Shown piece after piece: positions 56,139-64,000 of a DNA stretch of 64,000 bases. The notes under the pieces are model-generated. The model saw nothing but the letters and a program-made list of their open reading frames with translations, did not search any database and was not told where the DNA came from. Source of the DNA: Deinococcus deserti VCD115 (GTDB lineage: Bacteria > Deinococcota > Deinococci > Deinococcales > Deinococcaceae); NCBI RefSeq assembly GCF_000020685.1, contig NC_012528.1:124001-188000 (forward strand). The letters are read 5' to 3'. Each line of letters opens with the position of its first letter. Position 1 is the first letter of the stretch. A program made the position numbers and the translations under genes.

Positions 56139-56570
56139 CTACTGCAGGAGACGCAAGAGCCCTTCGAGCTGCTGGAGCTGGTCGGTGGTCAGCCCGGCGA
56201 ACTGCGCCTCGTGGATGTCCACCACGACTGGAAGGGCCTGGTTCATCAGTGCGCTGCCCTCAGGGGTCAGGGACAGCCGTTTGGTTCGGCCTGCCACCTC
56301 CCGCCGGATCAGTCCACGACTCAGCAGGCGCTGCGCGTGATACGTCATATTTCCCTCTGTGAACAGCATGTGCTGAGCGAGTTCCTGTTGCGTGGCCCCG
56401 GGATGCGCCCGCACCACGGCCAGCAGGTCGAACTCGGTGGGCGTCAGCCCGAGAGGAGACAGCGCACTCTCAACATCCCGGATCTTGCCCTGAGTCAGAC
56501 GTATCAGACGGCGCCACAGGCGAATAGACGGCTGCCGCAGCGCCTCGTCCACGTCCAGTGAGGCAGGCAT
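56139..56570 (-). CDS. MarR-family regulator
   Basis: A 143-residue winged-helix protein: SPLGLTPTEFDLLAVVRAHP, ATQQELAQHMLFTEGNMTYH, RLLSRGLIRREVAGRTKRLS and LTPEGSALMNQALPVVVDIH are MarR blocks. It lies 158 bp before wrbA with the palindromic operator between them, so it probably represses wrbA and answers to quinones or phenols. The start is ATG 56570 with a weak site. Confidence 0.9.
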   Translation of the reverse strand: MPASLDVDEALRQPSIRLWRRLIRLTQGKIRDVESALSPLGLTPTEFDLLAVVRAHPGATQQELAQHMLFTEGNMTYHAQRLLSRGLIRREVAGRTKRLSLTPEGSALMNQALPVVVDIHEAQFAGLTTDQLQQLEGLLRLLQ

Positions 56571-57008
56571 CTCGGTCACGCGATCACTATACGGGCGCCA
56601 TGCAGTCTCGGGACGAGCCCGCCACAGCCAGCTCCGGGGGACAGTGAACGACGAAGGGCGAACGCCTTCACCGTCCTTGTCTTGTGTACTCCGGACGTAC
56701 TCCACGACAGAGGCCGCCCAGGTGAAGGCGGCGGGCAGGCCTCACCTCAGCCGTGTGGCTCTTGACTGCCCCGCGAATCAGGAGACTCCCGCGACTCGCG
56801 CGGCATAACCTGGCCGCGGCGTGTTCAACAGGCTGCCAGGCCATTTTTTCCTATGCAGCACACGAACCGTGCCACCGATGAACAGGAGATTCCAGCCGAC
56901 CCCCATCAGCCATCCGCTCGTCACCCCTACCGTCCTGACCCAGGGAGTGCTGCTGCCTAAGCCGGAATGCTCGGTGCGCAAGCGGACTACAAAGCTATAT
57001 GACCGTGC
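56571..57008. other. Gene-free stretch with an MFS transporter fossil
   Basis: No intact gene. At 56873-56922 on the minus strand a short run SGWLMGVGWNLLFIGGT matches a membrane helix of an MFS transporter. Its surroundings do not continue the match. The rest shows nothing I can name. Confidence 0.4.
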
Positions 57009-57048
57009 TTGACAGGGGAAGAACATGTAAGTATTATCATTACATGTT
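57009..57048 (+). promoter_or_regulatory. Rrf2-gene promoter and operator
   Basis: TTGACA (57009-57014), 17 bases, TATTAT (57032-57037). An inverted repeat AACATGTAA (57022-57030), 9 bases, TTACATGTT (57040-57048) spans the -10 box. Typical autoregulation. Confidence 0.88.
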
Positions 57049-57066
57049 GAGCGGAGATCCACGAGC

Positions 57067-57483
57067 ATGAACAGCCACTACGCGATGGCCGTCCACGTGC
57101 TGGCCCTGATCAACATGTACCCCGACAGCGCCCGCACGTCCGAAGACATCGCTGCCAGCATCGGCACCAACCCCGTCGTGGTGCGCAACGTCATCGGCCA
57201 CCTGCGCCGCGCCGGGCTGCTCGATACGCGCCAGGGCGTCGCCGGAGCCCACCTGACCCGCGCCCCTCGTGACATCACCCTGCTGGACGTCTACCGCGCC
57301 GTGAACGCGCCAGCGTCCGTATTTAAGCTTCACGAACAGCCGAACCCACGATGCCCGGTCGGATCGAGAATTCAGGGCAGCCTGACCCAGGTGTTCGGCG
57401 AAGCGCAGGGGGCGTTGGAAGCGCATCTCGCATCGCTCACCCTCGAGGATGTGACGGGTGACCTGGCCCGGCGTGTCAGCTGA
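57067..57483 (+). CDS. Rrf2-family regulator
   Basis: A 138-residue Rrf2 protein: MNSHYAMAVHVLALINMYPD, SEDIAASIGTNPVVVRNVIG and HLRRAGLLDTRQGVAGAHLT form the DNA-binding head; only one Cys (NPRCPVGSR) is present, so it does not hold the 3-Cys iron-sulfur site of IscR. It resembles the YwnA/NsrR-like redox group. Downstream on the same strand are an NAD(P)-binding protein and a DsbA-family protein with a second copy of its operator between. Confidence 0.92.
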   Translation: MNSHYAMAVHVLALINMYPDSARTSEDIAASIGTNPVVVRNVIGHLRRAGLLDTRQGVAGAHLTRAPRDITLLDVYRAVNAPASVFKLHEQPNPRCPVGSRIQGSLTQVFGEAQGALEAHLASLTLEDVTGDLARRVS

Positions 57484-57494
57484 TTTTTTTACCT

Positions 57495-57521
57495 AACATG
57501 TAAGCACTCGCGTTACACCTT
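57495..57521 (+). promoter_or_regulatory. Second Rrf2 operator, upstream of the NAD(P)-binding gene
   Basis: AACATGTAA, 9 bases, TTACACCTT: one perfect and one weaker half with the same spacing as the first operator. It lies 19 bp before ATG 57540. Confidence 0.75.
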
Positions 57522-57539
57522 CTCACTCAAGGAGTCCCC

Positions 57540-58169
57540 ATGAACATCCTGCTCATCGGCGCCACCGGCTTTCTCGGCACCCGCATCCTCCACGAAGCCC
57601 TCAACCGCGGTCACACCGTCACGGCCCTCGTCCGCCGCGAACACGCCCTCACCCCCGCCCCGAACCTCCACATTGAAGTTGCCGACGCCAGCCTCCCCAG
57701 CGACGTCGCCCGCCTCGCCACCGGCACCGACGCCATCATCGCGTCTGTCAGCGCCCGGAAACCCGGCGACACCCCCATCCCCACCACCATCCAGGCCATC
57801 GCAGACGGCGCCCGCCAGGCCGGCACGCCCCGCCTGTTCGTGGTCGGCGGCGCCGGCAGCCTCGAAGTGGCCCCTGGCGTCGCGCTGATGGACGCCCCTG
57901 GCTTCCCCGACGCGTACCGCACCGAAGCCGAACAGCACGGTCAGGCGCTGGCCTTTCTGCGTGGCAGCGACCTGAACTGGACCTACCTCAGCCCCGCCGC
58001 TGAAATTGCACCCGGTGAACGCACCGGCACCTTCCGCCTGGGTGGCAACCAGTTCTTCACCGACGCCGAGGGGCGCAGCTTCATCACGGCCGAGGACTAC
58101 GCGGTCGCCGTGCTCAACGAACTCGAACACCCCCAGCACGAGCGCCAGCGCTTCTCCATCGCGTACTGA
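57540..58169 (+). CDS. NAD(P)-binding protein, atypical short-chain dehydrogenase-like
   Basis: A 209-residue Rossmann protein. MNILLIGATGFLGTRILHEA is the NAD(P) site, RLFVVGGAGSLEVAPGVALM and LNWTYLSPAAEIAPGERTGT are marks of the YwnB/NmrA-like group. These are redox sensors or quinone-related reductases. A CAAGGAG site lies before ATG 57540. It follows the Rrf2 gene and precedes the DsbA gene by 17 bp. Confidence 0.9.
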   Translation: MNILLIGATGFLGTRILHEALNRGHTVTALVRREHALTPAPNLHIEVADASLPSDVARLATGTDAIIASVSARKPGDTPIPTTIQAIADGARQAGTPRLFVVGGAGSLEVAPGVALMDAPGFPDAYRTEAEQHGQALAFLRGSDLNWTYLSPAAEIAPGERTGTFRLGGNQFFTDAEGRSFITAEDYAVAVLNELEHPQHERQRFSIAY

Positions 58170-58186
58170 CCCTCACGAGGATCCTC

Positions 58187-58822
58187 ATGTCTGATCTGCA
58201 CCTCCTGTATGTCACCGACGCCTACTGCGGCTGGTGCTGGGGTTTCGCTCCAACCCTGAGCGCCTTCCACGCGCGGCACCCCCACCTTCCCCTGCGCCTG
58301 ATCTCCGGCGGGCTGTTCACCGGCGAGAAGATCGCCCCCATAGCTGCCTACCCGCACATTCCCGGCGCGAACGACCGCATCACCCACCTCACTGGCGTCA
58401 CGTTCGGCGACGCGTACCAGGCGCGCCTCCAGGAAGGCATCCTGGTCCTGAACTCCGATGACGCGGCCGCCGGCCTGGCCGCGCTGCGCGCCCTCGCCCC
58501 TGACCGGGCTCTGGAAGCCTTCCATGCCATCCAGCATGCGTTCTACATGGAAGGGCAGAGCCTGAGTGATCCCCGCACCTACCGCGCGGTCGCCCAGACC
58601 CTGAATCTCGACCCGGACGCCGCCGAAGCCGCATTCCATGGCCCGCAGGCCCGAACTGAAGCGGCGCAGGATTACCAGCTGGCCCGCACGCTGGGCGTAG
58701 ACAGTTACCCGACCCTGCTGGCGCAACAAGACGGACAGCGCACGGTCCTCGCCCGTGGCGCGGCCACCGTGGAACAGGTTGAAACGCGCCTCCAGCGCGC
58801 CTTGAACCCAGCGACACCCTGA
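58187..58822 (+). CDS. DsbA-family oxidoreductase (FrnE-like)
   Basis: A 211-residue thioredoxin-fold protein with the active site DAYCGWCWGFAPTL. RLISGGLFTGEKIAPI and VDSYPTLLAQQDGQRTVLAR (cis-Pro loop) match the cytoplasmic FrnE/DsbA group. No signal peptide. Probably helps thiol redox stress. It shares an operon with the NAD(P)-binding protein under the Rrf2 operator; a strong terminator follows. Confidence 0.92.
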   Translation: MSDLHLLYVTDAYCGWCWGFAPTLSAFHARHPHLPLRLISGGLFTGEKIAPIAAYPHIPGANDRITHLTGVTFGDAYQARLQEGILVLNSDDAAAGLAALRALAPDRALEAFHAIQHAFYMEGQSLSDPRTYRAVAQTLNLDPDAAEAAFHGPQARTEAAQDYQLARTLGVDSYPTLLAQQDGQRTVLARGAATVEQVETRLQRALNPATP

Positions 58823-58833
58823 CCATCAATCGT

Positions 58834-58870
58834 ACCAGGCAGGGAGGGCATGTTGCCCTCCCTGCCTGGT
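58834..58870 (+). terminator. Terminator of the Rrf2-DsbA operon
   Basis: 17-bp perfect inverted repeat (start ACCAGGCAGGGAGGGCA) with a 3-base loop, 11 bp after the stop. It lacks a long T-run. Confidence 0.8.
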
Positions 58871-58981
58871 GCCGTGATCATCACGCTGGCCCTCGTGGCC
58901 GTCACGGCAAACGCGGGTGGCCGCATGTCACCCCTGGTGGGCCTGACGTGGTCTCCACAAAGGCTCTGAGATGGCCAGCCG

Positions 58982-59878
58982 CTACAGCCGAGTACTCCGC
59001 CGGGACCGCAATACCAAATCCAGCAGACGCCGGGCTTCAGGCCGGACCACCACATCGCTGGGCACCACCACCACATACGACACCGTCACGTTCAGGGCCT
59101 CGATCAACACCGGACTGACCTGCCCCGCCTCGATTTCCAGTCTGGCCACGCTCGGCGGCAGAATGGTCACTCCCAGGCCACGCCCGACGGCCTCGCGCAC
59201 GGCCGTGAGGCTTCCCAGTTCGAACTGGACGGCGGGCAGCACGGTGGCCTCATTCAGCAGACGCTCAGCGTGCCGGGCCACGGTCGAGCCCACCATCGGC
59301 CAGAGGAAGACCTCCTGGGCGGCAGCCAGCAATGGTGTAGAGCCCCGGTCCTCCAGCGGGTGCCCGGCCGGGACCAGGAGACACAGGTCCTCAGCACTGA
59401 ACCGGTGGCCCTCCAGCCCAGCCGGTAAGGGTCCGGGTGGCTGGACAATCAACGCCGCGTCAGAGGCTCCCGAAGCGACCGCCTCCATCAGGCTCGTGGA
59501 ATGCCCGCTGGTGACCCGGACTTCGTGCCCGGCCTCATGGGCGCCGGACACCAGGCTGACGGCCTGCCCGCTGAGCGTCCACGACAGGCCCAGGCGGAGG
59601 GGGCGGGTGCGGGCCTGGCGGGTCCGGAGGTGCTCCGCAGCACCAGAGAGCGTCGTCGCGATCACGCGGGCGTACCCCAGCAGGTCCTGCCCGGCTTCCG
59701 TCAGCGTGATGCCGTACGCCGTGCGGGTGTAGAGCCGCTCGCCCACCACGTCCTGAAGCGCCTTGAGCTGACCGCTGACGGCCGGCTGGCTGAGCCGCAG
59801 CGCCTCGGCCGCGCGGCTGATGTTGCCGTACTCTGCCACGACACTGAACGTCACCAGGTAGTCCGGATCCAGGCGCAT
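58982..59878 (-). CDS. LysR-family regulator
   Basis: A 298-residue LysR protein. Helix-turn-helix YGNISRAAEALRLSQPAVSG; co-inducer domain from about residue 90 (LRLGLSWTLSGQAVSLVSGA). It is divergent from the sulfurtransferase gene with an inverted repeat between. ATG 59878 is taken; the frame is open to 59956. Probably activates the sulfurtransferase gene in response to a sulfur compound. Confidence 0.92.
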   Translation of the reverse strand: MRLDPDYLVTFSVVAEYGNISRAAEALRLSQPAVSGQLKALQDVVGERLYTRTAYGITLTEAGQDLLGYARVIATTLSGAAEHLRTRQARTRPLRLGLSWTLSGQAVSLVSGAHEAGHEVRVTSGHSTSLMEAVASGASDAALIVQPPGPLPAGLEGHRFSAEDLCLLVPAGHPLEDRGSTPLLAAAQEVFLWPMVGSTVARHAERLLNEATVLPAVQFELGSLTAVREAVGRGLGVTILPPSVARLEIEAGQVSPVLIEALNVTVSYVVVVPSDVVVRPEARRLLDLVLRSRRSTRL

Positions 59879-59907
59879 CCACCCAGCATACGCGGGCCCA
59901 CTCCAGT

Positions 59908-59930
59908 AGTTATCTGATTTTCCGATAACT
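59908..59930. promoter_or_regulatory. LysR-type operator in the divergent region
   Basis: AGTTATC, 9 bases, GATAACT: fits the T-N11-A LysR box. It lies between the LysR gene (30 bp away) and the sulfurtransferase gene. Confidence 0.75.
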
Positions 59931-60013
59931 GAACGCAGGTCTGCTTTCTTGTTCATGCCGGAGCCATTCCGTAGCGTGAGTTTAGCCCGGTGAAACCGGC
60001 CCTGAGGGAGAAA

Positions 60014-60895
60014 ATGACCAATTCAACTGCACCGACACCCTACGCCCGCGACGTCCTCGTGAGCACCGCCTGGGTTGCCCAACACCTTGGAGACCCCACC
60101 GTCCGCCTCATCGAAGTGAATGAGGACATCCTGCTGTACGACACCGGTCACCTCCCCGGCGCCCTCAAGATCGACTGGCAGATAGACTTCTGGCACCCCG
60201 TGATGCGGGACTTCATCACCCCCAAGGAAGTCAGCGCCCTGCTGGGCCGCCTGGGCATCCGGGAATACGACCAGATCATCCTGTACGGCGACAAAAGCAA
60301 CTGGTGGGCCGCCTACGCGTTCTGGTTCCTGTCCTACAGCGGCGTGCAGAACCTCAAACTAATGGACGGCGGGCGCCAGAAGTGGATGGCTGAGGGCCGC
60401 GAAGTCACCACCGACGTTCCTGAAGTCAGGCCGACGGTGTATCCCGCGTTGCAGTGCGATGAAAGCATCCGGGCATACCGCGAAGACGTGCTGGCCCACC
60501 TTGACGGGGTGCAGGCTGGTCGCGGCGCCCTGCTTGACATCCGCAGCCCCGACGAGTTCTCCGGCAAGGTCACGCACATGGCCAACTACCCGCAGGAAGG
60601 CGTGCTGCGCGGCGGCCACATTCCCGGCGCCCGAAATGTTCCGTGGGCGAAAGCCGCGAATGAGGACGGCACCTTCAAAAGCGTCGAAGAGCTGCGGGCC
60701 CTGTACGAGGGTGAAGGGGTCACCCCGGACAAGGACGTCATCGCGTACTGCCGCATCGCGGAGCGCAGCAGCCACTCCTGGTTCGCCCTGACGCAGCTGC
60801 TCGGCTACCCGCGCGTCAGGAATTACGACGGCAGCTGGACCGAATGGGGCAACGCGGTCGGGCTCCCCATCGAGAAAACTTACGTTCCTGAGTGA
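60014..60895 (+). CDS. sseA: Thiosulfate/3-mercaptopyruvate sulfurtransferase (rhodanese)
   Basis: A 293-residue tandem rhodanese. First domain: [20 protein letters not shown] and [12 protein letters not shown]. Second: [12 protein letters not shown] and [18 protein letters not shown]. The catalytic Cys is in [20 protein letters not shown] (motif CRxxxRSS, with Ala where Gly is more usual). GAGGGAG lies before ATG 60014; an upstream GTG 59990 is less likely. It moves sulfane sulfur to cyanide or thiols. Confidence 0.93.
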   Translation: MTNSTAPTPYARDVLVSTAWVAQHLGDPTVRLIEVNEDILLYDTGHLPGALKIDWQIDFWHPVMRDFITPKEVSALLGRLGIREYDQIILYGDKSNWWAAYAFWFLSYSGVQNLKLMDGGRQKWMAEGREVTTDVPEVRPTVYPALQCDESIRAYREDVLAHLDGVQAGRGALLDIRSPDEFSGKVTHMANYPQEGVLRGGHIPGARNVPWAKAANEDGTFKSVEELRALYEGEGVTPDKDVIAYCRIAERSSHSWFALTQLLGYPRVRNYDGSWTEWGNAVGLPIEKTYVPE

Positions 60896-60989
60896 ACCTC
60901 CCCCTCGCGTGGCCACCCTCCGGGGGAGACCAGCTGACCTTCACCCGTCTGGTGCTCTTCCCTGTGGTCCACGCCCTGAAAGGAGTCCG

Positions 60990-61643
60990 GTGACCGTCCC
61001 GTCCCCTTCGCCTGCCGCCCGTCCCTGGACCACGTCCGCGTTGCTGGCCCTGCTCGCCGTCCTTCTCCTGCTGGGCAGCGCGTGGGCTTACGCGCGAATC
61101 CGCAGTCCCTTCCCCTATTACGGCACCGCGTACACCCCGCCCGTGGCCGCGCAGCCGTTCCAGGGCACGGACCACACCGGCCAGCCCTACACGTTCACAC
61201 CAGGCAGTACGGGTCGCACGACCGCCGTGTTTTTCGGATTCACCCATTGCCCGAACATCTGTCCGCTCAGCCTGGCGTACCTCGAAAAAGCCCGGCAGGC
61301 CCTGACCCCGCAGGAACGCCAACAGCTGGACATCGTGCTGGTCAGCGTCGACCCCGCGCGCGACACTCCCGAGCGCCTTGGGGCGTATGTGGAGTTCTTC
61401 GGGACCGCCACCGGCGTTCACATCCCTGAACCCGCGCTGGCCAGAACCGCGCAAGCGTACGGGGTGGCGTACCAGCAGGTGAAGCTTGACGGCGGCGCCG
61501 GGTATCAGGTGAATCACACGCCCGCCACGTACCTGGTCGACGGGTCTGGTACCTTGCGCGTCCTGTGGGACTACACCCAGCTCACGCAGGTGGACCGCGT
61601 GGTCCGCGATCTCCGCCACGTCCTGGAGAACCCGCTCCCATGA
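60990..61643 (+). CDS. Sco1/SenC-type copper chaperone
   Basis: A 217-residue protein with an N-terminal membrane anchor (TTSALLALLAVLLLLGSAWA) and thioredoxin-like fold. FFGFTHCPNICPLSLAYL holds the CxxxC copper site; the His ligand is in GYQVNHTPATYLVD. It delivers copper to the CuA site of cytochrome oxidase at the outer face. GTG 60990 is preceded by AAAGGAG. It overlaps the CtaG gene by ATGA. Confidence 0.92.
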   Translation: MTVPSPSPAARPWTTSALLALLAVLLLLGSAWAYARIRSPFPYYGTAYTPPVAAQPFQGTDHTGQPYTFTPGSTGRTTAVFFGFTHCPNICPLSLAYLEKARQALTPQERQQLDIVLVSVDPARDTPERLGAYVEFFGTATGVHIPEPALARTAQAYGVAYQQVKLDGGAGYQVNHTPATYLVDGSGTLRVLWDYTQLTQVDRVVRDLRHVLENPLP

Positions 61644-62464
61644 CGGCGGCACCGGCCAACCTGAATCCCACCCTGCTGGATCTGCTCTCCCTACGCTTTG
61701 ATCCTGGAGTGTGGCTGCCCATCCTGGCGATCACCGGCGTGTACCTCTGGCATGCGCAGCGCGCCCGCCGGTCATGGGTGGGACGGGCCGGCTGGCCTGC
61801 CTGGAGGACCGGACTGTTCCTGCTGGGCATGCTCCTGCTGCTCGTGGCCACGCAATCGGCCGCCGCGACCGTCACACAGAGCAGTATGGCGGTGTACATG
61901 GCGCGCCTGATGGTCCTGGCGGAAGTGGTGCCGCCCTTGCTGGTGTTGGGTCTGCCGCGCACGCTGCGGCCCCACCCCGACCGTCCGCTGGGCCGGGCGC
62001 TGAGCGTGCTGCTTGACCCCTGGGTCGCGCTGGCGGTGTGGACGGCCGTCATCACCTACTGGAACGTCCCGGCGGGGTTCAACGCTTCCGTGGTGTCCAA
62101 CACGGCCGAAGCGCTGCTGCCGACCCTGTACCTGCTCAGCAGCCTGATGGTGTGGGCGGTCGTGCTCAGACCCCTGCCTACCGTGCAACCCGCCAACATC
62201 GGCTCCCGCGGCTGGTTCGGCCTGCTCGCGGCACTGCCGATGATGGCGGTCGCGGGCGTGTGGCTGAATGCGCCGGACGTGCTGTACGCCCCGTACGTGG
62301 CCGCGTTGTGCCTGTGGGATCTGACGCCACTCCAGAATCAGCAGCTCAGCGGCTGGATCATGATGATGGCCGGCATCCCGGCGATGTGCGTAGCACTGAT
62401 GCAGCTCATGGCCTGGTTGATCCAGCTGGCCGACGGCGACGCGACCCCTAAAGCCCGTGGGTAG
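61640..62464 (+). CDS. ctaG: Cytochrome c oxidase assembly protein CtaG (caa3 type)
   Basis: A 274-residue membrane protein with about seven helices. GVYLWHAQRARRSWVGRAGW and ATVTQSSMAVYMARLMVLAE are typical of the Caa3_CtaG family (Bacillus type). It helps insert copper in cytochrome oxidase. It overlaps the Sco1 gene by ATGA, thus co-translated. Confidence 0.92.
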   Translation: MTAAPANLNPTLLDLLSLRFDPGVWLPILAITGVYLWHAQRARRSWVGRAGWPAWRTGLFLLGMLLLLVATQSAAATVTQSSMAVYMARLMVLAEVVPPLLVLGLPRTLRPHPDRPLGRALSVLLDPWVALAVWTAVITYWNVPAGFNASVVSNTAEALLPTLYLLSSLMVWAVVLRPLPTVQPANIGSRGWFGLLAALPMMAVAGVWLNAPDVLYAPYVAALCLWDLTPLQNQQLSGWIMMMAGIPAMCVALMQLMAWLIQLADGDATPKARG

Positions 62465-63065
62465 ATCCTGCACCCGTGCCCTCCCGGTCGACCTTCGGCG
62501 GCACCTCGTGAGGACCGCGGCGCACCCTGAACTGCCCTGGCGGAACCTGCTGACCGTCTTGGTGCTGGCGGCCGCATTTGCCTTTCCGTTTCGGGCCACC
62601 CCGGGTGGAGCGTCCTCACCCGGGATCGGTTCTGAAACGCTTTCGCAGGCTGCCCCTGGGAATGCCACCGGACACGCACCACATGAACCGCGGGCGGGCT
62701 GGACGTCCGGAACCAACGGGCATCCGCATCCCCACTGTCTGTTCTGCCTGACCCAGGCGTTCGCCCTGGCGGTGGGAGCGCCCTGGGCAGCCGGTGGACA
62801 CCTCGGCGCGGTGCCAGCACCCCAACCGTCCTGGCCTGTCGTTCGCCTCCTGACGGCCCGGCAGGCAGATGCGCGGGCACCTCCAGCGGAGGTCTGCACC
62901 ACCTGTTCCCGTCCCACGCGCCCATTTCATCAACCAGGAGTTGTTTATGTCCATTGTCCTGCGCGCCGCGTCCCTGCTGGCCGCTCTGCTGCTGTCCGCC
63001 GCCGGTGCCCACGCCACCATCCGCACGGAAGGCGGCCTGACCGAAAGCAAGGCAGGCGCTTCTGA
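62457..63065 (+). CDS. DUF2946-like membrane protein, end uncertain
   Basis: A frame starting at GTG 62457, overlapping the CtaG stop. It has a membrane segment ([17 protein letters not shown]) and a His/Cys motif [20 protein letters not shown], as in DUF2946 proteins near copper genes. The first 150 residues look genuine. The frame then runs 119 bp into the YcnI gene with an Arg-rich tail, which is unusual; a frameshift in the gene or a real overlap are both possible. Confidence 0.6.
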   Translation: MGRSCTRALPVDLRRHLVRTAAHPELPWRNLLTVLVLAAAFAFPFRATPGGASSPGIGSETLSQAAPGNATGHAPHEPRAGWTSGTNGHPHPHCLFCLTQAFALAVGAPWAAGGHLGAVPAPQPSWPVVRLLTARQADARAPPAEVCTTCSRPTRPFHQPGVVYVHCPARRVPAGRSAAVRRRCPRHHPHGRRPDRKQGRRF

Positions 63066-63399
63066 AACCTACCGGCTGAACGTCCCCACGGAGAAAGCCA
63101 TCAGCACCACCCAGGTGCGCCTGATCGTGCCGGCCGGCGTGACCCTCAGCCGGTTCCAGGTCACGCCTGGGTTTACCCGCACCGTGACCACCAATGCTGC
63201 CGGCCTGGTCACGGAAGTTATCTGGAAGGGCCGCATCGGCCCCATGGAATACGCCCGGTTTTTCTTCCAGGCGGTCAACCCTGAGCAGCCGGGTTCCATA
63301 ACCTGGAAGGTGTACCAGACCTACAGTGACGGGTCCGTGGTGGCCTGGGACGACAGTGATCCCAGCCAGGCTCCTGCCAGCAGAACCACCGTCAAGTAA
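62947..63399 (+). CDS. YcnI-like DUF1775 copper-binding protein
   Basis: A 150-residue secreted protein. After the signal ([11 protein letters not shown]) the mature chain would begin [20 protein letters not shown], with His first, as in YcnI where this His binds Cu(II). [20 protein letters not shown] and [19 protein letters not shown] are domain marks. A CAGGAG site precedes ATG 62947. Confidence 0.85.
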   Translation: MSIVLRAASLLAALLLSAAGAHATIRTEGGLTESKAGASETYRLNVPTEKAISTTQVRLIVPAGVTLSRFQVTPGFTRTVTTNAAGLVTEVIWKGRIGPMEYARFFFQAVNPEQPGSITWKVYQTYSDGSVVAWDDSDPSQAPASRTTVK

Positions 63400-63448
63400 A
63401 CCGGGAGGCACCTTCCCCCTGCCTTCTCGTCCTGCCAAGGAGCATCCC

Positions 63449-63862
63449 ATGATCCGTTTCTCGCTGCTGGCTCTCCTGCTGGCCATGCCCGGTGCGTCGG
63501 CGCACACGGCCGTCACCTCAGTCACTCCTGCCGCGAACACTACGGTCGCCGCCCCCGGCGCGGTCAGGATCTCGTTCAGTGAGCCGGTCAACCTGCGCTT
63601 CTCGACGTTCAAGGTCTACCCGCTCAAGGCCACCGGCACCACCCTGACCCAGGCCGCGAAACGCCTGGCACCGGTGGCCCTCGCCGCCCGCGACGACGCG
63701 TCCGTCCGGGCCGACACCGCCCCGATACTGACGGGGAGAGCCGCGCGCGTCACCCTGCCGCTGAAACCCAACCTGCCGGCCGGGCCTTACCTGATCGTGT
63801 GGCGGGTCCTGTCGGAAGATGGCCATCCGGTCACCGGACACCACCATTTCCACGTGAAATGA
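63449..63862 (+). CDS. copC: Copper resistance protein CopC
   Basis: A 137-residue protein. The signal peptide ends in PGASA and the mature chain starts HTAVTSVTPAANTTV, with the N-terminal His that binds Cu(II). VRISFSEPVNLRFST and VWRVLSEDGHPVTGHHHFHV at the end are CopC marks with further His. CAAGGAG lies before ATG 63449. It overlaps the CopD-like gene by ATGA. Confidence 0.92.
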   Translation: MIRFSLLALLLAMPGASAHTAVTSVTPAANTTVAAPGAVRISFSEPVNLRFSTFKVYPLKATGTTLTQAAKRLAPVALAARDDASVRADTAPILTGRAARVTLPLKPNLPAGPYLIVWRVLSEDGHPVTGHHHFHVK

Positions 63863-64000
63863 CCGCTGGATTCGCGCATTTTCTGATGTTTCTGGCTGTG
63901 GCCGTGCTGCTGGCCGCCAGCCTGGTGTGGAGACGGTTGGCCCCTCATGGTCTGACCCTCCCTCGCCACCCGTTCGCGTGGCTGGGTGCCGGGTTCTGGC
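63859..64000 (+). CDS. CopD-like copper resistance protein (partial)
   Basis: The frame continues past the window end. The first 47 residues are a membrane helix (FAHFLMFLAVAVLLAASLVW) with a loop. Its position after copC, overlapping by ATGA, points to CopD, a copper-transport membrane partner. Only context and hydrophobicity support this. Confidence 0.65.
   Translation, partial: MTAGFAHFLMFLAVAVLLAASLVWRRLAPHGLTLPRHPFAWLGAGFW

Overview
The window is high-GC bacterial DNA with dense genes, Shine-Dalgarno starts and many ATGA/GTGA stop-start overlaps. Protein styles (an HU-type C-terminus, Deinococcus-like IS remnants, a CtaG/Sco1/CopC set, a WrbA with N-terminal extension) suggest a Deinococcus or close relative. 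This is inferred from recognition only. I saw no rRNA, tRNA or CRISPR. The part from about 5.5 to 36 kb has many broken genes, small orphans and repeats and looks like an accessory or plasmid/secondary-chromosome region.

Layout. 1-5.5 kb: end of a peptide-type ABC importer (binding protein and two permeases), then an M14 carboxypeptidase-like protein and a proline-iminopeptidase-like hydrolase, a peptide-use cluster. 5.5-13 kb: IS630 and TnpB debris, a secreted zinc phospholipase C, an HU gene cut by the TnpB fragment, a cold-shock protein, and a subtilisin-like lipoprotein protease flanked by short direct repeats. 13-24 kb: homocysteine-methyltransferase-like enzyme, MFS exporter, cupin, several small orphans, a chimeric dead transposase, an orphan barstar, and a Fic protein with a large palindrome. 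24-27 kb: a secreted von Willebrand A protein with a triplicated domain and a fragment of a PxKF-domain surface protein.

27-35 kb, minus strand: a regulated sugar-sulfate locus with a ROK repressor, sugar ABC binding protein and two permeases, a CSPSR-type sulfatase, a DUF2270 membrane protein and the formylglycine-generating enzyme that would activate the sulfatase. 35-40.4 kb: repeats, a decayed orphan, a DUF4242 protein, then B3/4, PNPOx-like and GNAT genes under a MocR/PdxR-type regulator.

40.5-51.3 kb: an apparent sialic-acid (N-acetylneuraminate) catabolic operon on the minus strand (GntR regulator, peptide-family ABC binding protein and permeases, NanA-like lyase, NanE, NanK, NagA and a SIS-domain deaminase) with a divergent NanM-like mutarotase. 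Between nanK and nagA lies a previously hidden, frameshifted and internally deleted remnant of the importer's ATPase, so the operon now has permeases but no motor. A shared operator-like motif precedes the GntR gene and nanM.

51.4-60.9 kb: a frameshifted tyrosine integrase head-to-head with a 5'-truncated CsoR-like gene, then redox genes: luciferase-like monooxygenase, flavin monooxygenase, WrbA with a MarR regulator and a perfect operator, an Rrf2 regulator with two operator copies next to an NAD(P)-binding protein and a DsbA-family protein, and a LysR regulator divergent from a sulfurtransferase. 61-64 kb: a copper-handling and cytochrome-oxidase assembly operon (Sco1, CtaG, DUF2946-like, YcnI-like, CopC, CopD), cut by the window end.
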